Shown piece by piece: positions 8,925 through 17,188 of a stretch of 64,000 nt of DNA. Every line of letters begins with the position of its first letter. Within the stretch, counting starts at the first letter, position 1. The stretch covers positions 1 to 64,000 of the forward strand of contig CACXIP010000005.1 in assembly GCA_902767775.1 (NCBI GenBank), in the 5' to 3' direction. The notes under the pieces are model-generated. The model did not search any database. It saw nothing but the letters and a program-made list of their open reading frames with translations, and had not been told where the DNA came from. The stretch comes from an uncultured Prevotellaceae bacterium (lineage in GTDB: Bacteria; Bacteroidota; Bacteroidia; Bacteroidales; Bacteroidaceae). Made by a program: the position numbers and the translations under genes.

Positions 8925-8961
8925 AAAGAGTAGATTCCCAATTCATAGGAATCTACTCTTT
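8925..8961. terminator. Bidirectional terminator hairpin
   Basis: A perfect 14-base-pair stem (AAAGAGTAGATTCC with its complement) and a 9-base loop lie between the convergent receptor remnant and the leucine-rich-repeat gene. A-rich and T-rich flanks on either side suit termination from both directions. Confidence 0.7.
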
Positions 8962-8989
8962 GCGTCATCAAAAGCAGATAAAATCAACA

Positions 8990-10318
8990 TTATTTCGCCT
9001 CGGTTTCCTCCATAATGAAAGCATGGAGCTCTTCAGGTAGGCGTTTTTTAAAGAAGTCTGACTTCCCTGCTGGTACGAGAATCTCTCTTAGGCTATCGCA
9101 ATCATCAAAAATGCTATCGCAAATTTTTGTTACTGATTCAGGTATTTGGATACTGGTTAAGCCAGTGCAACCATAGAAGGCATAATCACTTATTTCCTTC
9201 ACTGATTCGGGTATTTTGATACTGGTTAAGTCCGTGCATCTAGAGAAGGCACCATAACCAATTTTAGTCACAGAATTTGGAATAATTGTATTTTTGCACC
9301 CTGCTATTAAACTATTAGTTTCCGTTTCAATGACGGCATTGCAATTATTGCGCGAATCATACTTCGTGTTTCCTTCTGCTACATCAATACTTGCCAAAGC
9401 GGTACAATCTCCAAAAGTTTCCGAACCAATTTCTATTACATATTTAGGTATGACAATACTAGTTAATAATGAGCACTCATTAAAAGCGCAATCGCAAATC
9501 CTTTTTACCGATTCGGGGATTTTGATACTGGTTAAGCCAGTGCAACCATAGAAGGCAGAATCACCAATTTCCTTCACTGATTCTGGTATCGTGATATTGG
9601 TTAAGCCTGTGCAACCATAGAAGGCACCACCGCCAATTTTAGTCACAGAATTTGGAATAATTGTATTTTTGCATCCGACAATTAAACTATTAGTTTCCGT
9701 TTCAATGATGGCATTACAATTATTGCGCGAATCATACTTTATGTTTCCTTCTTCCACACGGATGTTATCTAAGTTTGTACATCCTTCAAAGGTGTCAATC
9801 TCCATTACAGATTTAGGTATGGTGATATTCGTCAGACTCTTACAATTCTTGAAGGCCGCACCATCAATTTTAGTAACAGATTCAGGTATTGTGATACAAG
9901 TTAAGCTAGTGCAACCCAAGAAGGCTCCATATTCAATAACTACTACTGAATCAGGAATTACTATGCTTGTTAAGTTTATACATTTTTCAAATGCGTATCT
10001 TCCAATTATTTTAACCGATTTTGGGATGATAGTATTTTTACATCCCAAAATCAATTTATTACTTTTTGTTTCAACAATTGCATTGCAGTTATCGCGTGAA
10101 TCATATTTCGTATTTCCTTCTTCTACACGTATACTAGATAATTGTTCTGCCCCGATTACATCATCATAGTTTCCAAAGGCATTCTCACAAATATTTACTA
10201 CAGATTTAGGGATTACGAGACTAGTTAATTCCTCAAGATTAGAAAAAGCATGTTTAGGAATTGTAATCGTTCCTTCAGGAATGATTCCTACTCCGTTTTT
10301 AATTTCAAATGTAGCCAT
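8990..10318 (-). CDS. BspA-like leucine-rich-repeat protein without signal peptide
   Basis: A 442-residue protein built almost entirely of about 23-residue LRR_5 (BspA/TpLRR) repeats of the type IPESVKEIGDSAFYGCTGL. Three longer inserts near residues 60-100, 175-215 and 290-330 each carry a near-identical block (VEEGNTKYDSR, NCNAI, ETxTNxLIxGCKNTIIP), showing internal duplication of an approximately 115-residue unit. BspA proteins bind host matrix proteins or other bacteria at the surface. This one starts MATFEIKNGVGIIPEG with no signal peptide or sorting tail, so either it is cytosolic or it exits by an unknown route. It is A+T-rich relative to core genes, suggesting recent acquisition or an expanding family. 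A -7 box lies 107 bases upstream. Confidence 0.8.
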   Translation of the reverse strand: MATFEIKNGVGIIPEGTITIPKHAFSNLEELTSLVIPKSVVNICENAFGNYDDVIGAEQLSSIRVEEGNTKYDSRDNCNAIVETKSNKLILGCKNTIIPKSVKIIGRYAFEKCINLTSIVIPDSVVVIEYGAFLGCTSLTCITIPESVTKIDGAAFKNCKSLTNITIPKSVMEIDTFEGCTNLDNIRVEEGNIKYDSRNNCNAIIETETNSLIVGCKNTIIPNSVTKIGGGAFYGCTGLTNITIPESVKEIGDSAFYGCTGLTSIKIPESVKRICDCAFNECSLLTSIVIPKYVIEIGSETFGDCTALASIDVAEGNTKYDSRNNCNAVIETETNSLIAGCKNTIIPNSVTKIGYGAFSRCTDLTSIKIPESVKEISDYAFYGCTGLTSIQIPESVTKICDSIFDDCDSLREILVPAGKSDFFKKRLPEELHAFIMEETEAK

Positions 10319-10424
10319 AATAAAGTGACAATTAACCTATACATTGTGAGGTTTTAAATAATATGCATATGTAAAGAAATCCCAAAAGAAGTGTTCTTAG
10401 TTCTATGTGTTTCCCTATTTTTTG

Positions 10425-10432
10425 CAAATTTA
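10425..10432 (-). promoter_or_regulatory. -7 element for the leucine-rich-repeat gene
   Basis: On the minus strand this reads TAAATTTG, matching TAnnTTTG. It lies about 107 bases upstream of the start codon, giving a leader of about 100 bases in which no further structure was recognised. Confidence 0.5.
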
Positions 10433-10513
10433 CATAAATAATCAAATAGTACAACATTACTTTCGCAAAAAAATCTCAATAAAACCAAGAAACTTTCGGA
10501 TGGAGTATAATCA

Positions 10514-10544
10514 AAGCCGCCAACCCATTACAGATTGGCGGCTT
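10514..10544 (-). terminator. Terminator of tmRNA
   Basis: AAGCCGCCAA and TTGGCGGCTT form a perfect 10-base-pair stem around an 11-base loop. It begins 16 bases past the mature 3' end of the tmRNA in the direction of transcription. Confidence 0.65.
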
Positions 10545-10559
10545 ATAATTTTTGGGCTG

Positions 10560-10954
10560 TGGAGCTGGCGGGAATCGAACCCGCGTCCAAACAAGGAAAC
10601 CATACGCTTTCTACACGCTTATTCCAGACTTTGGTTTTCGTGCCGCAGCAAGACCTGGACCACCAACTGCGACCTTATCCCCTGAATCTCATCATGCCGG
10701 CGGGGCACAACATGACTATTCCCGATTTACCTGCGCCGCTTGATCCTCGGATTCGGAACAACACCCTTGGAGCGACGTCTCGTCCTGTCACCTGGTGACG
10801 GGATTGAGCCTTAATCTACTATACTTCGATTAGGCAGCGAGAGCATACTCATTGTTGCCAATTAATTTTTTGACCGAATGTATTAAGGAGTTTACAGCCG
10901 TCACTCCGCGTGCTTACGTACCATCTCAGCTTGCTGTCAAATCCAGTCAACCCC
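10560..10954 (-). ncRNA. ssrA: tmRNA (transfer-messenger RNA)
   Basis: This RNA rescues stalled ribosomes by acting first as tRNA-Ala and then as a short message. The 5' end reads GGGGTTGACTGGATTTGACA and the 3' end reads GGTTCGATTCCCGCCAGCTCC; the first seven bases pair with CAGCTCC to close the acceptor stem, including G-U pairs. The T-loop TTCGATTC is intact. The tag frame ends at 10830 and encodes GNNEYALAA before TAA, with the usual ALAA degradation signal. The genome-encoded 3' end is A-CA, so CCA would be completed after transcription. A -7 box at 10977-10984 implies a leader of about 17 bases, removed by RNase P. Confidence 0.93.
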
Positions 10955-10976
10955 AAATGTTTTGCGAAAAGCGGTG

Positions 10977-10984
10977 CAAAGATA
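10977..10984 (-). promoter_or_regulatory. -7 element of tmRNA promoter
   Basis: The minus strand reads TATCTTTG, matching TAnnTTTG. Transcription would start about 15-18 bases before the mature 5' end at 10954. Confidence 0.6.
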
Positions 10985-11198
10985 TGGTATTTTCCAATAC
11001 GTTCCAACTTTTTCGGCAAGTTTTTTTAAAAAGCTTCCTTGAACGATTTCAAAACATAGATACAAAGACACAAAGAAAAAAGAAATAATCTTTGTAACTC
11101 TGTGAGTTTCCGCGTAGAAATAGATGTTCACCTTGAGTAATTATGTCTCATAAAAGCAACAAAATCATTACCACCGCAAAATGTTCGTATTTTTTTTG

Positions 11199-11206
11199 TA
11201 AATTTG
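11199..11206 (+). promoter_or_regulatory. -7 element for lipoprotein gene
   Basis: TAAATTTG matches TAnnTTTG and lies 26 bases before the ATG at 11233. It falls inside the longer open frame that begins at 11143, which argues against the upstream start. Confidence 0.55.
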
Positions 11207-11232
11207 CCACTGCTACCAACTACTTTGAAAAA

Positions 11233-11805
11233 ATGAAGACAGCAGTAATCTTAATCATCATAGCAGCTATGACAGGTCTCATCGCCTGCAACGCGAGCTA
11301 CAACACCTCAGGAAACAATGGAAAGGCATGTCCCATCAAGAAAGAGACGACATCCATTCTCTATTCACGCAATTTCGGTTCTGGTGTAGCTGTTTCGATT
11401 CAATACAACATCACGTCCGACTCCCTGACATGGAAATACACAGACCATCGCAACGGTTTCATCCTCAGCGATGTGGTGAGATACGATAAAAAGGAATATG
11501 ACGCTCTCATCGATACACTGTCGCAAGTGTCATTCAAGGTGAAAAGTGTGAAGCCTTCCGCCGCTTCTGGCGGTGGCGGATATTCCTATGCCTTTTTCGA
11601 CTCCACAGGCAAATACCTCGGCTATGGGGTCGTCAACAACATCGCCTCGGGTGACAACAAAATCGCAGAGGATGCCATCAGCCGTTTCGTCACCACCCAC
11701 ACCACAGAGGGCGAGAAAGCCGTTGAGGCTGCGAAGGAAAACAAACTGCTCTATATCGACATGGAGGAATTTCCCGAGATGCTGACACCCTTCAGGGTGA
11801 AATGA
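11233..11805 (+). CDS. Unknown lipoprotein
   Basis: The start at 11233 gives the lipoprotein signal MKTAVILIIIAAMTGLIAC with the lipidated Cys at 19; the frame stays open to 11143, but that extension is charged and overlaps the -7 box. The mature part is about 170 residues with a Gly-rich turn (ASGGGGYSYAFFD, residues about 114-126) and a mixed alpha/beta composition. I do not recognise the family. It stands alone between the tmRNA and a long hairpin, with no operon partners. It is followed closely by an 8-base tandem repeat. Confidence 0.65.
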   Translation: MKTAVILIIIAAMTGLIACNASYNTSGNNGKACPIKKETTSILYSRNFGSGVAVSIQYNITSDSLTWKYTDHRNGFILSDVVRYDKKEYDALIDTLSQVSFKVKSVKPSAASGGGGYSYAFFDSTGKYLGYGVVNNIASGDNKIAEDAISRFVTTHTTEGEKAVEAAKENKLLYIDMEEFPEMLTPFRVK

Positions 11806-11815
11806 ATTGTTTTTT

Positions 11816-11839
11816 GAATTGGAGAATTGGAGAATTTTG
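11816..11839 (+). repeat. Stop-proximal tandem repeat, unit AATTGGAG
   Basis: Three copies in tandem (the last decayed) of an 8-base unit start 10 bases after the lipoprotein stop codon. This is one of seven such arrays in the window. Confidence 0.6.
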
Positions 11840-11868
11840 TTGGATATATAATAGCCCAATATAAATAT

Positions 11869-11916
11869 CAACACGGAGGCACAGAGATTTTATATTTCCT
11901 CTGTGCCTCCGTGTTG
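11869..11916. terminator. Very long hairpin, probable bidirectional terminator
   Basis: CAACACGGAGGCACAGAG pairs perfectly with its complement at 11899-11916 around a 12-base A/T loop, giving an 18-base-pair stem. It lies between convergent genes. There is no long U-tract, and the stem is longer than a typical terminator, so a repeat or processing element is also possible. Confidence 0.6.
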
Positions 11917-11983
11917 ATTGATATTACTGAAGCGTGAGCAACTTCAAACGCAGCTTGTAGTAGCTGATTTGTAGGGCTAATGT

Positions 11984-12047
11984 CTAAACTCCTAAACTCC
12001 TAGTCTCCTAAACTCCTAAAAGAAAAACTCCTAAACTCCTAAGAACT
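11984..12047 (-). repeat. Stop-proximal tandem repeat, unit TAGGAGTT
   Basis: Read on the minus strand, directly after the plsC stop codon there are about six copies of TAGGAGTT or close variants, interrupted by a short A/T run. The same unit recurs after the pectate lyase stop codon at 51267-51298. Confidence 0.7.
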
Positions 12048-12806
12048 CTACTGGTCGGGATTCTCGACCATACCCTGGTATTCAGGAACGAGGTCACCCA
12101 TCACTGCGCTGTAGCTGTCGGTCATGGTGGATGCGACATTGGTGCTCCCCTGACCGATGGGATAGATGGGTTGGTGGATGGTGATGCTCAGCGGATGCCA
12201 GTTGATGAAATGCCAGTCGCGTGTGCGCGGCAGCACATCAAATGAACCGTTGATGGTAATGGGCACGACAGGCAACTGCAACTCATCGGCGAGCATGTAT
12301 GCCCCCCGGGTGAAATATCCCATATGGCCCGTGAAGGTGCGAGCTCCCTCGGGGAATACCATCAGCGACACCCCCTCCTTGAGAATCTCACGTGCTTGGT
12401 CATAACTTGCCTTGATGCGCTTGGGTCCCCGTTTGTCGATGATAATCTGGTGAGAAGCTTTGCATGCCGCCCCAACAAACGGGATTTTCAATATCTGATG
12501 TTTCATCATCCAACGGATGTTGCGCCCTAAGAAGCCATAAATGAGGAAAATGTCAAACGCCCCCTGATGGTTGGCAACGAAAACGTATGACTTGTCACGC
12601 TCAAGGTCTCCCTTTCCCACCACTTTTACCGGCAGCAGGAAAATCCTCACGATGAGCCAGCCCCACCACTTGCCGGGATAGTAGCCCCAGAACCTGCCTC
12701 CGCCTACAGCACAACCGATGATAATCATCAGGGAGATGATGACCGACCAGATGACCACTACAGGCACACATACAACCAATTGATACAAACGATACAGATA
12801 TTTCAT
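12048..12806 (-). CDS. plsC: 1-acyl-sn-glycerol-3-phosphate acyltransferase
   Basis: A 252-residue membrane enzyme that adds the second acyl chain to lysophosphatidic acid, forming phosphatidic acid for phospholipid synthesis. An N-terminal hydrophobic segment (residues about 10-32) is followed by the catalytic NHQGAFD motif with His80 and Asp85. The substrate-binding FPEGAR motif near 155 and the VVPITINGS block near 190 complete the family signature. It starts 13 bases after the phosphoesterase stop, so it is the last gene of a minus-strand operon with the phosphoesterase, metH activation gene and pyrC. The length is normal. Confidence 0.88.
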   Translation of the reverse strand: MKYLYRLYQLVVCVPVVVIWSVIISLMIIIGCAVGGGRFWGYYPGKWWGWLIVRIFLLPVKVVGKGDLERDKSYVFVANHQGAFDIFLIYGFLGRNIRWMMKHQILKIPFVGAACKASHQIIIDKRGPKRIKASYDQAREILKEGVSLMVFPEGARTFTGHMGYFTRGAYMLADELQLPVVPITINGSFDVLPRTRDWHFINWHPLSITIHQPIYPIGQGSTNVASTMTDSYSAVMGDLVPEYQGMVENPDQ

Positions 12807-12819
12807 ATTTCAATGTGTT

Positions 12820-13995
12820 TTATTGTGATTGTCGATGAAGGGTGAGAAGCGCGACCTCTCCAGTGACATTAAACCGCAGTGGGATAAGGGCACCCAGTCC
12901 GCGCGACACAAAAAGATGTTTTCCCTCGCACTCATACATCCCGTCATCCTCTGAAAACATAAGGGTAGTGGTGGACAATCCGAAGATGCGCACCTGTCCT
13001 CCATGGGTGTGACCGCTCAGTGTGAGCTGCACATCGGTATTGGGAATGATATAGTTCTGCCAATGCAGCGGATTGTGTGCCAACATGATGGTGAACATAC
13101 CCGGCTCAATGCCCTCGACCGTCTTCTCCCAAATGGCGAAGCCGTGGTCCTGGTCTTTCTCCTCATTGCCCTCCATCCCCGCCAAGACGATGCTGTCGCC
13201 TCCGTGACGCAACAGTGTGTGCTCATTCATGAGCAATCGCCAACCCATCTGGCGCTGCAGGTCTTGCGTGCGCTTTTCGGCGGCCAATTTCTCCTCACGC
13301 GAACCACCCAAGTATTTCGAGTAGTCGTGGTTGCCCAATATGGAATAGACTCCATCGGGGGCCGACAACCGCGACAGTTCTGGAAGGCACGCCTCTATTT
13401 CATCAGGACCCACGTTCTGCAAGTCGCCAAGGAAAAAGATGACATCAGGACGCATGGCATTGATGCTGTCAATGGCATTCCTCAGCACATAAGCCTTGCT
13501 GCCAGTGTAGTTGCCCACATGGGCGTCCGACCACACAGCGATACGGTAGCCGTCGAATCCTTTGGGGAGGTCAGCCGACACATAATCCACCCTGTTCACC
13601 TCAAACTTGTTGAAGCCCAATGTGGAGCCATAGATGGTGACGAAGGCAGATAAGGCACCAAAGACAACTCCGACGGGTATGCCCCAGTTGCGCCTGCTAT
13701 GAGTAAAATGCCTGAGTACACGTCCCGCCCCATCGGCGAGCATCAGCAGCAGTTTGGGCAATGTGAACACACCCAGCACCAACAGATAGACATTGAGCGG
13801 AGTCTGGGGATGTGGCGTGAAGTCGCGGGTTGTCGCCAACAGGCAGGTGGCCAGGAGCATCACCGCTGTCAGCGACCACCATATCAGGGCAAGCCACCGC
13901 CTGCCACGGGCACGAGGTCTCAACCACCACCGGTAGAGATAGATGTCTGGCAGCAGGATGATGAATACAAATAACAGAAAAGCCCTGGCTATCAT
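12820..13995 (-). CDS. Membrane-anchored metallophosphoesterase
   Basis: A 391-residue protein. Three or four hydrophobic segments fill residues 1-135, followed by a calcineurin-like phosphoesterase domain with the complete metal-binding set: WSDAHVGN, FFLGDLQNVG, LGNHDYSKY, LAHNPLHW and LSGHTHGGQ. The organisation matches the YkuE/YaeI-like family that acts on lipids or UDP-diacylglucosamine-like substrates at the membrane, but the substrate cannot be read from the sequence. Its ATG overlaps the previous stop codon by 4 bases (ATGA), and plsC follows 13 bases later, which hints at a lipid-related role. Confidence 0.8.
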   Translation of the reverse strand: MIARAFLLFVFIILLPDIYLYRWWLRPRARGRRWLALIWWSLTAVMLLATCLLATTRDFTPHPQTPLNVYLLVLGVFTLPKLLLMLADGAGRVLRHFTHSRRNWGIPVGVVFGALSAFVTIYGSTLGFNKFEVNRVDYVSADLPKGFDGYRIAVWSDAHVGNYTGSKAYVLRNAIDSINAMRPDVIFFLGDLQNVGPDEIEACLPELSRLSAPDGVYSILGNHDYSKYLGGSREEKLAAEKRTQDLQRQMGWRLLMNEHTLLRHGGDSIVLAGMEGNEEKDQDHGFAIWEKTVEGIEPGMFTIMLAHNPLHWQNYIIPNTDVQLTLSGHTHGGQVRIFGLSTTTLMFSEDDGMYECEGKHLFVSRGLGALIPLRFNVTGEVALLTLHRQSQ

Positions 13996-14825
13996 TTGTT
14001 TGTATTGAAGATGTTCGATGCAAGAAACTTATATGCCAACGCCATGGGGATGCCCCGCCGCGAGGCGTAGTCAGCCAATTGGTCGTCGCCGATTTTCCCG
14101 ACAGAGAAATAGCGGGCCTCAGGATGTGCCAACATCAGTCCCGACACCGAAGCATGAGGCCTCATCGCCCCATTCTCTGTCAACCTTATTCCTATCTCAC
14201 TCATACCGATGAGCCGTTCGAGAAGGAAATTCAGGCTGGAGTCAGGCAACGACGGATAACCGACGGCAGGACGGATGCCTTGGAACGCCTCAGCATGCAA
14301 CTCCTCCATGGTCAGTTGCTCATCCGGCGCATATCCCCAAAGACTGCGCCTCACCTGTTCGTGAAGGCGCTCTGCCGTTGCCTCAGCCAAACGGTCGGCC
14401 AATGTCTGGGCCAGCATTCGCAGATAGGGGTCATCGTCATACATCGTCTCCATCAGTGGGTCGACAGTGGCAGCGAACACCCCCACCCTATCCTTAACAC
14501 CCTGGGTACGAGGCCGCACAAAGTCAGCGAGGCACAGACAAGCCCCCGTGGCAGGGTCAGGTTGCTGCTGTCGCAGCAGAGGCAGTCGCAGGTCACCGAC
14601 TATCAAGTCATCACCCTCGCTGTTCGCCTCAAACAGACCGACGACAGCATGGGTATGAAAAGATGCCTCCCACCGTCTCAGCAATTGGTCGGCATCATGA
14701 CGCAGCATTTCACGCTCCGCCTGCGGTTTGCCGTTCATCTGCCACGCATGATGGAAATAGAGCCAGTTGACATACGGCTCCACCTCCGCGACAGTATAGT
14801 GTACAACCTCACGCATGGCGCTCAT
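13992..14825 (-). CDS. Stand-alone MetH reactivation domain
   Basis: A 277-residue protein matching only the C-terminal AdoMet-binding reactivation domain of B12-dependent methionine synthase. The diagnostic motifs are GIRPAVGYPSLPDSS (the RPAxGY AdoMet site) and IGIRLTENGAMRPHASVSG, followed by HPEARYFSVG. In full-length MetH this domain binds AdoMet and flavodoxin so that inactive cob(II)alamin can be remethylated. The catalytic modules must lie elsewhere in the genome. The start at 14825 (or 14816) overlaps the pyrC stop by 17 or 8 bases; the frame is open to 14918, but the extension copies pyrC codons. Bacteroidetes MetH enzymes lacking this domain are known, so a split system is expected. 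Confidence 0.85.
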   Translation of the reverse strand: MSAMREVVHYTVAEVEPYVNWLYFHHAWQMNGKPQAEREMLRHDADQLLRRWEASFHTHAVVGLFEANSEGDDLIVGDLRLPLLRQQQPDPATGACLCLADFVRPRTQGVKDRVGVFAATVDPLMETMYDDDPYLRMLAQTLADRLAEATAERLHEQVRRSLWGYAPDEQLTMEELHAEAFQGIRPAVGYPSLPDSSLNFLLERLIGMSEIGIRLTENGAMRPHASVSGLMLAHPEARYFSVGKIGDDQLADYASRRGIPMALAYKFLASNIFNTNK

Positions 14826-16164
14826 GATGGCGGAAAGTGACAGCCTCGCCGTGGCTGCTGCTGTCAAAACATCCCTTATTGAAAATATGCCTGCCATTGC
14901 AGAGCGTATGCTCCACATGCCAGCGGAATGAATGTCCCATCAGCGGACTCCATCCGCAGCGGCTCTGTATGATGTCTTCGGTCACCGTCCACCCGCAGTC
15001 AGGACGGACGATGGTGATATCAGCCTTATAACCCTTGCGGAGGAATCCGCGGCGGTCGATGTCGAAGAGGCGTGCAGGGTTGTTGCACATCAGCCTCACC
15101 ACCTGTGGCAGAGTCAGCACACCCTCGTCCGCGAGTTGCAGCATACAGGGCAGGGAGAACTGCACCATCGGCATGCCTGAGGCAGCCTTTTTGCAGCCAC
15201 CCTCTTTCTCGCTGCGGCAGTGAGGGGCATGGTCGGTAGCCACAGTGGTGATGGTGCCATCGGCAATGGCACGGCGCAGCGCCATCTTGTCGGTTTCTGT
15301 CTTGACAGCGGGGTTGCACTTGATAAGAGCTCCCTTCGTTGCATAGTCACCATCCGAGAACATCAGGTGGGCGATGACTGCCTCTCCTGTGATGCTTGGC
15401 ATCACTCCATCCTTGGCTGCGGGGAGCAAGTTGAGTTCACGGGCAGTGGAAAGATGAGCCAGATGAAGCTGTGCTCCATATTGCGATGCCAGTGCCACCG
15501 CCTTCGAGGATGATGCCCAACAGGCTTCTGCCAAGCGAATCTGCGGATGAAGAGCCACTGGCGGGTCATCCCCATAGCGGCTTACGGCATCCGCCATCGC
15601 ACGGGAAATCATCTCCGTATCTTCGCAGTGCGCCATGATGGGCAGGCTGATTCGGCTGAAGATACGCCTCAGCGACTCCTCCCGGTCCACCAGCATATTG
15701 CCTGTGGACGACCCCATGAAGAGTTTGACACCCGGGATGCTGTGACGGTCTATCCTCTCAAGTAGTTCTATATTGTCATTGGTTGCACCAATGAAAAAGG
15801 CGTAGTTGACATGGCTTTTCTCCGCCGCCCGGCACATCTTGTCCTGCCAAGCCTCCTCTGTGACCGTCTGCGGCACTGTGTTGGGCATATCAAAGAAAGT
15901 GGTCACGCCACCATATGCTGCAGCACGGCTCTCACTCTCGATGTCTGCCTTATGGATGAGTCCTGGCTCACGGAAATGCACATGGGTATCGATGACACCA
16001 GGCATAACGACACACCCTGCGGCATCTATGCACTCGTCATAGTCTCCGCAGGGTGTGTCGCTGCCTTCGCAGACACCGCTGATGCAGTCGTCGTTAATGG
16101 TCAGGTGACCGTGAAAAGACCGGTCCTCGTCAACTATTGTGGCATTCGCGATCAGTATTCTCAT
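14809..16164 (-). CDS. pyrC: Dihydroorotase
   Basis: A 451-residue cyclic amidohydrolase that closes N-carbamoyl-aspartate to dihydroorotate in pyrimidine synthesis. The zinc motif is DTHVHFREPG with His61 and His63. It also has GVKLFMGSSTG, a metal-ligand AHCED and the late TDHAPH motif with the catalytic Asp. The size fits class I bacterial dihydroorotases. A GTG at 16167 directly precedes the ATG at 16164; the ATG is preferred. It begins 12 bases after the preceding lipoprotein stop and overlaps the MetH-activation gene, so it is translationally coupled within the operon. Confidence 0.9.
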   Translation of the reverse strand: MRILIANATIVDEDRSFHGHLTINDDCISGVCEGSDTPCGDYDECIDAAGCVVMPGVIDTHVHFREPGLIHKADIESESRAAAYGGVTTFFDMPNTVPQTVTEEAWQDKMCRAAEKSHVNYAFFIGATNDNIELLERIDRHSIPGVKLFMGSSTGNMLVDREESLRRIFSRISLPIMAHCEDTEMISRAMADAVSRYGDDPPVALHPQIRLAEACWASSSKAVALASQYGAQLHLAHLSTARELNLLPAAKDGVMPSITGEAVIAHLMFSDGDYATKGALIKCNPAVKTETDKMALRRAIADGTITTVATDHAPHCRSEKEGGCKKAASGMPMVQFSLPCMLQLADEGVLTLPQVVRLMCNNPARLFDIDRRGFLRKGYKADITIVRPDCGWTVTEDIIQSRCGWSPLMGHSFRWHVEHTLCNGRHIFNKGCFDSSSHGEAVTFRHHERHA

Positions 16165-16176
16165 CACACGATGTCA

Positions 16177-17013
16177 TTACTTGGCGTCTGCCTTTTCCTC
16201 TGCCGCCTGGTCTTTGGCGTCAGCGGCTGGGGCTGCCATCTCATTGGGAGTGGGGGCAACAGGCTGGACTTCTGGTGCGGGAGCGGAAGTTGCTCCAGGC
16301 GCAGCCTCTAAGCCATTCTGCACATTCTGAATATAATTGGCTGCATCCAGATATTCCTTCACATACGGGTCGTTTTTGAAACTGTCGGATGCTTTGCTCA
16401 TGATTTCCACCACCCACGGACTCATCTGCGGAATCTGCTGTGCCTGAGTGACCAGCATGAAGATGCCCGGACCGAGGATGTTGTCAAAATTCTCAGCGAT
16501 GGAATGAGTCACCAGCGTGTCAATGCTCATGTTGATTTGCTGGTTGGCGCGCGACAATCTTGGGATGACCTCATTCATATCCTCACCGTCCATGAAGGCG
16601 ATGTTGTACTGATGCTCCAGGTCCTGCTGCTGCACGGTCAGGCTGTCGAGGCTCTTGACAAACCGATAGAGTTTGTCGTTGAGCGGTGTACCGCCCCATT
16701 CACTGCGAGCCTTGTTGAGTTTCACCATGATGTCACCTTTCTCAAGAACGATGGGCAACGGCACATTGGCATCGTTCACTACGATGAATGCGATGCGCAC
16801 ACTGTCGGTACTGCCCGAGAAGCCAAACTTCCCGTGAACTACCTCGGTAGAGTCAATGGACTGGTACTCGCCGTTCATTCTGGTCCTCAGGTACATCATC
16901 CTGCTGTCGAGACCAGATATGTCCGACGAACCCTCGATATTGTACGACACGCCACATGATGCCAATGACATCACCGCCAAAAGGAACACTGTGAAAGAGA
17001 AAGGTTTCTTCAT
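16177..17013 (-). CDS. DUF4369-type lipoprotein
   Basis: The start at 17013 (MKKPFSFTVFLLAVMSLASC) gives a lipoprotein signal with Cys at 20; upstream ATGs at 17025 and beyond add charged residues. The body resembles the DUF4369 beta-rich domain found at the N-terminus of Bacteroidetes thiol-disulphide proteins (YNIEGSSDISG near the start, GKFGFSGS, IVLEKGDIMVKL). A helical segment follows, then a low-complexity Ala/Pro/Glu tail (PAPEVQPVAPTPNE, then AAPAADAKDQAAEEKADAK). No thioredoxin domain or CxxC is present, so only the DUF4369 half is retained. It lies upstream of pyrC on the same strand. Confidence 0.7.
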   Translation of the reverse strand: MKKPFSFTVFLLAVMSLASCGVSYNIEGSSDISGLDSRMMYLRTRMNGEYQSIDSTEVVHGKFGFSGSTDSVRIAFIVVNDANVPLPIVLEKGDIMVKLNKARSEWGGTPLNDKLYRFVKSLDSLTVQQQDLEHQYNIAFMDGEDMNEVIPRLSRANQQINMSIDTLVTHSIAENFDNILGPGIFMLVTQAQQIPQMSPWVVEIMSKASDSFKNDPYVKEYLDAANYIQNVQNGLEAAPGATSAPAPEVQPVAPTPNEMAAPAADAKDQAAEEKADAK

Positions 17014-17098
17014 TACTATATTCATTTTTCGCATTCGCTCAATATTCATCCACAACTCCTTTCAGCTTACGAGAGTTGGGATTTTCATATTTGCAGCA

Positions 17099-17106
17099 CA
17101 AAAATA
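17099..17106 (-). promoter_or_regulatory. -7 element for the lipoprotein-pyrC operon
   Basis: The minus strand reads TATTTTTG, matching TAnnTTTG. It lies 86-93 bases upstream of the chosen start codon and directly after the terminator of the preceding gene. Confidence 0.5.
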
Positions 17107-17142
17107 ACATCAATAATTGACGTAGTGAAAAATTGGGTTGAA

Positions 17143-17188
17143 AAAAAGACTGAAACCGCCGTCTTTTTAGCGTTTTTTCAGTCTTTTT
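17143..17188 (-). terminator. Terminator overlapping the stop of the 133-residue gene
   Basis: AAAAAGACTGAAA pairs with TTTCAGTCTTTTT across a 20-base loop, followed on the minus strand by A/T-rich DNA. The stop codon at 17178-17180 lies inside the stem, so translation termination and hairpin formation are linked. Confidence 0.6.

Noticed and set aside
10407-11088. Short protein frames across the tmRNA gene
   Set aside because: They translate structural RNA; the tRNA-like ends, tag frame and terminator explain the region.
11143-11232. Upstream start for the lipoprotein gene
   Set aside because: Adds 30 charged residues ahead of a perfect lipoprotein signal and spans the -7 box.
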